Shown: positions 58,755-64,000 of the stretch, in pieces
Numbering within the stretch: position 1 is the stretch's first letter
Layout of the letters: each line of letters begins with the position of its first letter
DNA from: Streptococcus mitis
Lineage (GTDB): Bacteria > Bacillota > Bacilli > Lactobacillales > Streptococcaceae
DNA length: 64,000 nucleotides
Reading direction: 5' to 3'
NCBI RefSeq assembly: GCF_000722765.2
Contig: NZ_CP028415.1
Span: 1,060,501-1,124,500 of the forward strand
Notes under the pieces: model-generated
What the model was told of the DNA's origin: nothing
Database searches by the model: none
Seen by the model: the letters and a program-made list of their open reading frames with translations, nothing else
Position numbers and translations under genes: made by a program

Positions 58755-58907
58755 TCATACTGGAATTAAGATAGATGCAATTGGCACTATGGCAAGTAAT
58801 AACTGTGCTAGAAGGTTATTAAGACCACGGGTAAAGAGATTAATTCCATACATTAAGAACCATAAGAACAAACTAACATTCAAAAAGTTCTGCTTGAAGC
58901 ACCTCAC
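58755..58907 (-). CDS. Possible remnant of a membrane protein
   Basis: A 50-codon frame from GTG 58907 encodes two hydrophobic segments, VSLFLWFLMYGINLF and LLLAIVPIASILIPV, joined by TRGLNNLLAQ. It reads like the C-terminal end of a membrane protein, but no clear ribosome site or family is recognised. Apart from this the 58491-58982 gap contains only the hairpin at 58902-58935. Confidence 0.35.
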   Translation of the reverse strand: MRCFKQNFLNVSLFLWFLMYGINLFTRGLNNLLAQLLLAIVPIASILIPV

Positions 58908-58935
58908 CAATCCTTAGCGATTGGTTGCTTTTTAT
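58902..58935 (+). terminator. Terminator-like hairpin
   Basis: ACCAATC and GATTGGT form a 7-base stem around CTTAGC; GCTTTTTATTG follows on the plus strand. No plus-strand gene is evident upstream, so it may be left over. Confidence 0.5.
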
Positions 58936-58982
58936 TGTAAAACTAACTGATTTCATAATAAACTGCTTTCTTACTATCTTAA

Positions 58983-59414
58983 CTATATAGGGAGATTTTT
59001 TCTAGTTCGAATTAGAGAAAACTTTTCTGCCTCGATTGGTAAAGAACAGTAATACAAATGTCCATACCTACTTTCAACTAAATTCTCCTCCTTCCATAGT
59101 CCATTTCTATTTAAAAATTCTATATCGTCGGAAACAATCGTTACCCATGAATTTGGTTTATCTAAATTATCATCACTTCGTTGAAAAATATCCCATTTTT
59201 GTTCATTAAACCAAATATAATCTATAATTTTATATTTTTTTTCAACCTGTTTCTCTGTCAAATATTTTCTATATTGTTTCAACTCTGAATCAAATAATTT
59301 ATAACCATTATTCTCTGATAAAGGATCATAGGAAATCAAATAATATCCTGTACTATCACAATCAAAGTATTGATGTTCAATTCCATCAACCACTATGTAT
59401 AATTTATCCATCAT
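58983..59414 (-). CDS. Small protein of unknown function
   Basis: The 143-residue soluble protein is not recognised. It begins MMDKLYIVVDGIEHQYFD; the second ATG (59411) is closer to the ribosome site GGAGG. It is rich in Tyr, Asp and Trp (IDYIWFNEQKWDIFQ, GLWKEENLVESRYGHLYYC) with predicted beta strands and no signal peptide. Its position after membrane-protein genes in an AT-rich accessory stretch resembles immunity-type cytosolic proteins, but this is only a guess. Confidence 0.6.
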   Translation of the reverse strand: MMDKLYIVVDGIEHQYFDCDSTGYYLISYDPLSENNGYKLFDSELKQYRKYLTEKQVEKKYKIIDYIWFNEQKWDIFQRSDDNLDKPNSWVTIVSDDIEFLNRNGLWKEENLVESRYGHLYYCSLPIEAEKFSLIRTRKNLPI

Positions 59415-59495
59415 CCCTCCACGTAATACATTTTACCATAGTTACAACTACAAACTATCAGGGCTTACGTCACTCATTTCCTGACTCCGTCTGTT

Positions 59496-60857
59496 CTATA
59501 TTTTGTTCATTCTCCCGTTTCTCATTGAAATCTTTAAATGTTTTATCAATGACCCTCTTAACTCCATTCCAGAAATATGGTAAGGGTAATTTTGACTCTC
59601 CTTACTTGAAGTTTGACTTTGTGTACTTTCTTCAGTTGAAGAGGTCTCGTTCAAATCTGATGTTGTCGTAGTAGATGTAGGTTCAGAATTTGAACTTTTC
59701 TTTGACTTAGGAATGTAGTTACTATCAATTTTAGGTATATTTTTAATTTCCTCAATAGTAGGAATTTTAGGATTTTCTTTAACAGGTCTATACAACATCG
59801 AAAATGTGAAGAATAAGGCTAACACCGATGCGATAAACGGAAATATCTTTTTATCTGATTCATCTGAGGGAACCTTAACTACACTGGTACTAAGTGCCTT
59901 CCATTCAGGGTGTACTTCTTCGATGGCTTTTTTCTCTTGCCAAAGCGGAACGAGAAAGAATTGGTTGAAAGGTACAACTGTAGCCATAGCTGTCGCTCCT
60001 AATGGAATAAACCTATTGGAATTTACAATAAGCACGATACTTAGTATAGATAATAATACGAATAGAACTATTACTAATACTAGTCGCATTTTATATTCTT
60101 TTTTAATCTGGAGATATCTTTCTTTGGATAGCTTTTCTTGATCTTGATTGGGATGATTTGAGTCTTCCGATATGTTTTCCTTATCTGAAAAAATGTCATC
60201 ATCAGGTAATTCTACTTTCAAACTCATATCCGAATTCTGCAATACCTTCTGAACCGCTGCAAGAAAGGCTAGTCCATTATCAGATGGAGAATATTGGAAG
60301 GTAATATGGATGACTTTTTTGTCAAACTTATCACCGTATCGTTCTACATACTGCTTACTTTCGAGGAAGTGAATATAATTATTAATTTTTTCTTGCAGAA
60401 TTTCAAGATGGACTGCTTCTATCTCTTCCTCCCAGCCAACTGAATCCACCAGAAGAAGCTCTAAATGACTATCAACTATACCAATTGCATTAAGTTCGCT
60501 AGGTTCCAGTTCTGAAACAATGGCCTGGGTGACAATTTGTCTAAATTCCTCTGCTGTGAAAAGACAACGGCTATTTTCAGGATTTTTCAAAATAAAGGAA
60601 GGATGATCTTCGATGAAGAGCTTATCGGATTCATCTTGTGTATACTGTTTTTTAGATTTCCAAAAACGATAATCTGCATAATTCATCAACTCTTTACCAG
60701 TATGTTCTCCAGACATATAACTATCTGCAGCTTCTTTAGGGATTTCTTGAACTACTTCTGGACAGGTAATATTAAAAGTTGGATAACGTAAGAAATACTT
60801 ATTTCCATCTTGACAGATTTCCAACATATCTTTTTGACTAGTATAAATCGACTTCAT
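59496..60857 (-). CDS. Large membrane protein with a DUF6572-like region and a frameshifted C-terminus
   Basis: The 453-residue frame has a soluble N-terminal part (about 1-100), a region ELNAIGIVDSHLELLLVDSVGW (shortened NAIGIVDSHLELLLVDS) to VLQNSDMSLKVEL resembling DUF6572 (about 120-220), a membrane hairpin (about 258-300), another helix (about 345-362) and a Ser/Thr-rich tail. The last 29 codons look wrong: one frame over the DNA reads YFWNGVKRVIDKTFKDF and on to SGNE with a stop at 59470, as if one base were lost near 59576. The start overlaps the previous gene by 20 bases. Function unknown. Confidence 0.7.
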   Translation of the reverse strand: MKSIYTSQKDMLEICQDGNKYFLRYPTFNITCPEVVQEIPKEAADSYMSGEHTGKELMNYADYRFWKSKKQYTQDESDKLFIEDHPSFILKNPENSRCLFTAEEFRQIVTQAIVSELEPSELNAIGIVDSHLELLLVDSVGWEEEIEAVHLEILQEKINNYIHFLESKQYVERYGDKFDKKVIHITFQYSPSDNGLAFLAAVQKVLQNSDMSLKVELPDDDIFSDKENISEDSNHPNQDQEKLSKERYLQIKKEYKMRLVLVIVLFVLLSILSIVLIVNSNRFIPLGATAMATVVPFNQFFLVPLWQEKKAIEEVHPEWKALSTSVVKVPSDESDKKIFPFIASVLALFFTFSMLYRPVKENPKIPTIEEIKNIPKIDSNYIPKSKKSSNSEPTSTTTTSDLNETSSTEESTQSQTSSKESQNYPYHISGMELRGSLIKHLKISMRNGRMNKI

Positions 60858-61743
60858 TTCTAATATCTATTAACTCCTTGTGTTTTTTTAAATATTTTTT
60901 TCCGTACCATTCTTCTACTGTTTTCCCTTCCCACTCGCGGTATTCTTCGGGATATTTCCATTTGTAGAATGCTTGTAAATAACTAGGAAATTCGATGTAA
61001 ATTAGCATAGCAATCACAGCAATATTTAGGATAATCCATGTTATCAAAAGACCTAATCCTTCCAATAAAGTTGAAAATTTTATGGAAAAACTTTTTATAA
61101 TAAAGTTTATAATTACTCCAATTCCCAAAAAACTCATTCCATAAATCGCTATCTTATTGGCAATTTTGTTGCGAAGAGAAGAGCCACTTCCATTACCATA
61201 CATCAGTTTTTTAAGACTTTCAATTTCAAGGCTAAACATAAAATAGGCTAATATAGTAATAAAAACAAAAATAGCAGCAACCATCCAAATAGATAAAGTT
61301 GGTAATGACATATCAATCGCTAACAGATTAAATTCAAGACTAAGCCAAATTAGAAATGTGATGACATGAAAATGATTACGATAGGGCAGTATAAAAGCTT
61401 TTCTAAAAACTTTACCAATCAATATGATAAATACCCAAATTAAGAAACAGACTAGATATACCTCAGCTGTTAGTAATGGATGTTGATAGATAGGCAATCT
61501 TAAATCTTTAGGATCAGAGTCGTGCAAGGACAGCGAGAAAACAAGAATCATAAAGTTTATAATGACAGGACCGATAAGAGTCAAAACAATATTCTGAATA
61601 TGAAGAACTAGTTTAGACTTTCCTTCCCTATAATATGTTTCTAACTTAGAGAAAACATTTCCTTTCTGATACTGTAAAAAAACATCATCTTCTAGATTAA
61701 GACTTTCTTCAAAACTTGCTTTAAATAGTGACTTTTTTGTCAT
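60838..61743 (-). CDS. Membrane protein of unknown function, second of a tandem paralog pair
   Basis: I start it at ATG 61743 (MTKKSLFKASFEES, 301 residues) after TTGAGGATT. It has about six membrane segments (around 50-80, 95-120, 130-150, 160-180, 210-230, 240-262) and a conserved charged tail KWKYPEEYREWEGKTVEEWYGKKYLKKHKEL (shortened KWKYPEEYREWEGK). It is paralogous over its whole length to the gene just upstream. No family recognised; the cytosolic WYGKKYLKKH end could contact another protein. Confidence 0.7.
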   Translation of the reverse strand: MTKKSLFKASFEESLNLEDDVFLQYQKGNVFSKLETYYREGKSKLVLHIQNIVLTLIGPVIINFMILVFSLSLHDSDPKDLRLPIYQHPLLTAEVYLVCFLIWVFIILIGKVFRKAFILPYRNHFHVITFLIWLSLEFNLLAIDMSLPTLSIWMVAAIFVFITILAYFMFSLEIESLKKLMYGNGSGSSLRNKIANKIAIYGMSFLGIGVIINFIIKSFSIKFSTLLEGLGLLITWIILNIAVIAMLIYIEFPSYLQAFYKWKYPEEYREWEGKTVEEWYGKKYLKKHKELIDIRNEVDLY

Positions 61744-61765
61744 AAGTTTAATCCTCAATCTTCTT

Positions 61766-62644
61766 TTATACTAATTCTGAGTGCTTTTTCAAGTATCTCT
61801 TTCCATACCATTCTTCCACTGATTTGCCTTCCCACTCACAGTATTCCTCAGGATATTTCCATTTATAGTAGGCATAAAGGAAATAAGGAAACTCCATAAA
61901 AATAAGCATTGCAATTAACCCAATGTTTAACAAAATCCAACATATGAATAGACCTAAAAGAGTTACGGAATGTGAAAAATTAATAGAGAAAGCTTTGAAA
62001 ATATAATTAACAATCACAGCCAAGCCCAATAGACCTGCTCCATAAATAGCAATACCTTTGGCAATTTTATCGAGTAAGGTAGGTGCCTTAATTTCTCCAT
62101 ACATTAGATTTTTCAAACCTTTAAGTTCTATCCTAAACATCCAATAAATTAAGGCTAAAAGAAGACAAACAAGAATAAAAATTTCTAATATTGTTAGAAA
62201 TGGTAATGCTAAACCAATAGCAGCAAGGTCGAACTCTATAACAAACCAAATCAAAAACGTTATAACATGAAAATGAGTCCTATATGGAAGAATAAAAAAT
62301 GGTTTGAAAAATTTACCAATTATAACTAAGAGAAGCCATATAAATAACCCGATTATATAAACATGAGCCGTTAAAAAATTATGATTAGAAATGGGAAAGA
62401 CTAAATCTTTTGGATCACTAGTATAAAGCATTGTTGAAAAAACTAATAATAAAAAGTTGAAGCCAATCGGGAAAATGAGTGTCAATATACCATATAAAAG
62501 GGCGTTTTTTAAATAATCAAATACATTCCTTGGAGGTTTGGACACTTTTTTATCTTGTTCCTTCAATTGATACTGTAAAAAACCATCATCTAATAAATTC
62601 AAACTCTCTTCAAAACTTGCTTTAAAAATTGATTTCTTCCTCAT
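61766..62644 (-). CDS. Membrane protein of unknown function, first of a tandem paralog pair
   Basis: Start chosen at ATG 62644 (MRKKSIFKASFEES, 292 residues), which aligns with its paralog; a GTG three codons upstream is possible. It shares SIFKASFEESLNL, SNHNFLTAHVYIIGLFIWLL-like segments, FILPYRTHFHVITFLIW and the tail KWKYPEEYCEWEGKSVEEWYGK with the next gene. About six membrane helices. First gene of a three-gene transcript from the promoter at 62789-62817. Confidence 0.7.
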   Translation of the reverse strand: MRKKSIFKASFEESLNLLDDGFLQYQLKEQDKKVSKPPRNVFDYLKNALLYGILTLIFPIGFNFLLLVFSTMLYTSDPKDLVFPISNHNFLTAHVYIIGLFIWLLLVIIGKFFKPFFILPYRTHFHVITFLIWFVIEFDLAAIGLALPFLTILEIFILVCLLLALIYWMFRIELKGLKNLMYGEIKAPTLLDKIAKGIAIYGAGLLGLAVIVNYIFKAFSINFSHSVTLLGLFICWILLNIGLIAMLIFMEFPYFLYAYYKWKYPEEYCEWEGKSVEEWYGKRYLKKHSELV

Positions 62645-62655
62645 ACTTTTCACCC

Positions 62656-62697
62656 AAATCCTATTTTAATAACTCCTTGTGTTTTTTTAAATATTTT
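62656..62697 (-). pseudogene. C-terminal remnant of a third membrane-protein paralog
   Basis: The minus strand encodes VRKKYLKKHKELLK then a stop. The stretch TAACTCCTTGTGTTTTTTTA and the following AAATATTTTTTCC on the plus strand are the same as in the 3' end of the gene at 60838. Only the last 14 codons are left; the rest appears deleted. Confidence 0.75.
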
Positions 62698-62788
62698 TTC
62701 CTTACCAGAAATCTAGATCCTAATACTCAATCTAACCCCATAATAAGGAGAGAAATTCCCTTCCAAATAAGTACTTATACTTTCTCCT

Positions 62789-62817
62789 ATTATACCACAC
62801 CTCTATTTTCATCTGAA
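62789..62817 (-). promoter_or_regulatory. Promoter of the paralogous membrane-protein operon
   Basis: Minus strand TTCAGA (62812-62817), 17 bases, extended -10 TGG-TATAAT (62789-62794). It lies upstream of the third-copy remnant, so it probably belonged first to that copy. Confidence 0.6.
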
Positions 62818-62837
62818 ATGGTTTCCATTTTAGGACA

Positions 62838-62867
62838 AGAAAAAACACTGATCATTCAGTGCTTTTT
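62838..62867 (-). terminator. Terminator after tRNA-Arg(CCT)
   Basis: Minus strand AAGCACTGA-ATGA-TCAGTGTTTTTTC; stem of at least six base pairs with T run. Confidence 0.8.
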
Positions 62868-62878
62868 GATTGATTTAC

Positions 62879-62950
62879 TGCCCCCTGCAGGAATCGAACC
62901 TGCAACTACTCCTTAGGAGGGAGTTGTTATATCCATTGAACTAAGGGAGC
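62879..62950 (-). tRNA. tRNA-Arg, anticodon CCT
   Basis: 72-base cloverleaf on the minus strand: acceptor GCTCCCT/AGGGGGC, D arm GTT/AAC, anticodon stem ACTCC/GGAGT with loop CTCCTAA (anticodon CCT), T arm GCAGG-TTCGATT-CCTGC, discriminator A, no encoded CCA. It reads AGG. Confidence 0.95.
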
Positions 62951-62955
62951 TAGAG

Positions 62956-62985
62956 AAAAACTCTGCTGAAAAAGCAGAGTTTTTT
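62956..62985 (-). terminator. Terminator of rplS
   Basis: AAAAACTCTGCT and AGCAGAGTTTTT form a perfect stem around GAAAA; T runs on both strands. It lies between rplS and tRNA-Arg. Confidence 0.9.
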
Positions 62986-62992
62986 AGTCGAA

Positions 62993-63340
62993 TTAACGAC
63001 GGATTTCTTTGATACGAGCTGCTTTACCTTGAAGAGCACGCAAGTAGTACAATTTCGCACGACGTACTTTACCGTAACGAACAACTTCGATTTTTTCAAC
63101 ACGTGGAGTGTGGATTGGGAAGATACGCTCAACACCTACACCGTTAGAGATTTTACGAACTGTGTAGTTTTCTGAGATGCCAGCACCTTTACGTGCGATA
63201 ACAACACCTTCAAAAATCTGGATACGTTCACGGTTACCTTCGACAACTTTCGCGTGTACACGAACAGTGTCACCAGGACGGAATGATGGGATATCTGTAC
63301 GAAGTTGACCTTCAGTCAAGCTTTGGATTAATGGATTCAT
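62993..63340 (-). CDS. rplS: 50S ribosomal protein L19
   Basis: The 115-residue protein is full length for L19, found at the 30S-50S interface. It shows [34 protein letters not shown] and [16 protein letters not shown], ending with the basic [22 protein letters not shown]. The ribosome site is GATAGGAGA. A structured leader precedes it. Confidence 0.98.
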
Positions 63341-63365
63341 TTTATTCTCCTATCTTTGTCAATCT

Positions 63366-63429
63366 TGAGGAACCTTCCTCAGCGGATAAACTGTATTTTT
63401 GTGCGTCCATTACACACAAGATACAGTTT
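63366..63429 (-). ncRNA. rplS leader RNA (L19-leader-like)
   Basis: The transcript can form a long hairpin (AAACTGTAT and TTGTGTG with CGCACAA and ATACAGTTT, 63388-63429) followed by TGAGGAA-GG-TTCCTCA-type stem (63366-63381), then the ribosome site. Position and shape fit the L19 leader known in Firmicutes, an autogenous control element; the match is by eye. Confidence 0.6.
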
Positions 63430-63453
63430 ACCAAATTTCCACAAAAAAGTAAA
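63425..63453 (-). promoter_or_regulatory. rplS promoter
   Basis: Minus strand TTTACT (63448-63453), 17 bases, extended -10 TGG-TAAACT (63425-63430). Confidence 0.65.
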
Positions 63454-63458
63454 GAAAT

Positions 63459-63788
63459 TTATAGCAGAATTCCTAAAAAAATCGCAATAAAACCACCTAG
63501 ATAGGTCAAAGTCAGGTAAACGTAAAAAACCTTCTTATCGCTTAACAGTCTTTGAAGTTCGTCATTCAAGGTCGAAAAAGTTGTCAAACCTCCACAAAAT
63601 CCTGTTGCTAAAATAGCATAGACTTCCTTAGACTCCACATGGTTGTAGAGCAAGCCAATCAAAAAACAACCCAAAAGATTGGCTATTAGCGTTCCGAGTG
63701 GCAATTTAGATGCTTGATTATAGCGGGAAAAGAAATAGCGAACTAAAGCTCCGAAACCACAAGCAATTGCAAGATAGACGATTACCAT
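63459..63788 (-). CDS. crcB: Fluoride channel Fluc/CrcB subunit
   Basis: CrcB/Fluc forms dual-topology dimers that export fluoride. The 109-residue protein has four membrane helices and the family motifs GALVRYFFSRY, GTLIANLLGCFLIGLL and TGFCGGLTTFSTL, which include the pore asparagine and the phenylalanine/serine/threonine track. It overlaps the next crcB-type gene by seven bases; such paired genes make a heterodimer. Confidence 0.94.
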   Translation of the reverse strand: MVIVYLAIACGFGALVRYFFSRYNQASKLPLGTLIANLLGCFLIGLLYNHVESKEVYAILATGFCGGLTTFSTLNDELQRLLSDKKVFYVYLTLTYLGGFIAIFLGILL

Positions 63789-64000
63789 TTCTTCCTCCCT
63801 AAATAGTAAGCTAAAAGCAGTCCTCCACCGATGCTCAAAAGCAAATACAGGACTAAACTAAGATAACGCCCTGTATCCAGTAGTTTCACAGCATCAAGTA
63901 TGAGACTAGAAAAGGTTGTCAAACCACCACAAAAACCCGTCCCTAGTGCTAAAATAAGGCCTTTACTGCTTCCCTTATAGAGCAGATAGCCCTTGACAAG
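63782..64000 (-). CDS. crcB: Partial second CrcB/Fluc subunit
   Basis: The C-terminal 72 codons are in the window, the start lies beyond the end. The chain includes LALGTGFCGGLTTFSSLILD (trimmed GTGFCGGLTTFSS) and ends YYLGRKKW. It is the partner of the downstream subunit and overlaps it by seven bases. Confidence 0.92.
   Translation of the reverse strand, partial: LVKGYLLYKGSSKGLILALGTGFCGGLTTFSSLILDAVKLLDTGRYLSLVLYLLLSIGGGLLLAYYLGRKKW

Noticed and set aside
58718..58920. Plus-strand open stretch of about 65 codons in the gap
   Set aside because: No start codon with ribosome site and no recognisable motif; the opposite strand gives a more convincing membrane-protein fragment.

Overview
The window is chromosomal DNA of a mitis-group Streptococcus, most likely Streptococcus pneumoniae or a very close S. 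mitis / S. pseudopneumoniae strain. The grounds are the complete choline and teichoic-acid block (tarI-tarJ-licA-licB-licC facing tacF-licD1-licD2), BOX repeats with the typical boxA and boxC sequence, a ComX cin-box (TACGAATA) before dprA, a CiaR-type TTTAAG-N5-TTTAAG repeat before the lic1 operon, and low-GC coding throughout. Species cannot be settled from this window alone.

Layout. 1-6600: a partial flavodoxin-fold quinone oxidoreductase behind uvrB, a CAAX-type membrane protease, and the glutamine ABC transporter (a fused double binding protein/permease plus its ATPase). 6748-16719: zwf converges on the rnc-smc-HAD-HAD-ftsY operon; then tRNA-Arg(CCG) and guaC. 16894-19825: a McrB/McrC type IV restriction pair. 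19990-25900: leucine biosynthesis (leuA-leuB-DUF1294-leuC-leuD-YrdC-like) under a leader-peptide attenuator. 25975-31031: small conserved genes, topA (with an apparent frameshift at its 5' end) and competence gene dprA. 31120-38862: choline uptake and activation, ribitol activation, teichoic-acid flippase and phosphocholine transferases. 38933-45090: pyrR-pyrB-carA-carB under a PyrR attenuator. 45113-52676: nth, yceD, a broken small gene, an ABC-F protein behind a long leader, htpX, lemA, rsmG and a PyrR-controlled uracil permease. 52884-57462: ffh-ylxM, a DUF1934 protein, an HD hydrolase and a HAD phosphatase.

57579-62700 is the one clearly accessory, AT-rich stretch. It holds a secreted TPM-domain protein with a repeat tail, a small unknown protein, a large membrane protein with a DUF6572-like region and a frameshifted tail, and two tandem paralogous membrane proteins preceded by the remnant of a third copy. 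62879-64000 returns to core genes: tRNA-Arg(CCT), rplS with a structured leader, and a two-gene fluoride channel.

The main themes are cell-envelope teichoic acid, nucleotide and leucine biosynthesis with RNA-based control (one leader-peptide attenuator, two PyrR sites, an ABC-F leader, an rplS leader), protein targeting (ftsY and ffh), and DNA repair or competence (uvrB, nth, dprA, McrBC). Several genes show small disruptions (topA, the 46452 gene, the 59496 gene), which are either sequencing errors or strain-specific lesions.
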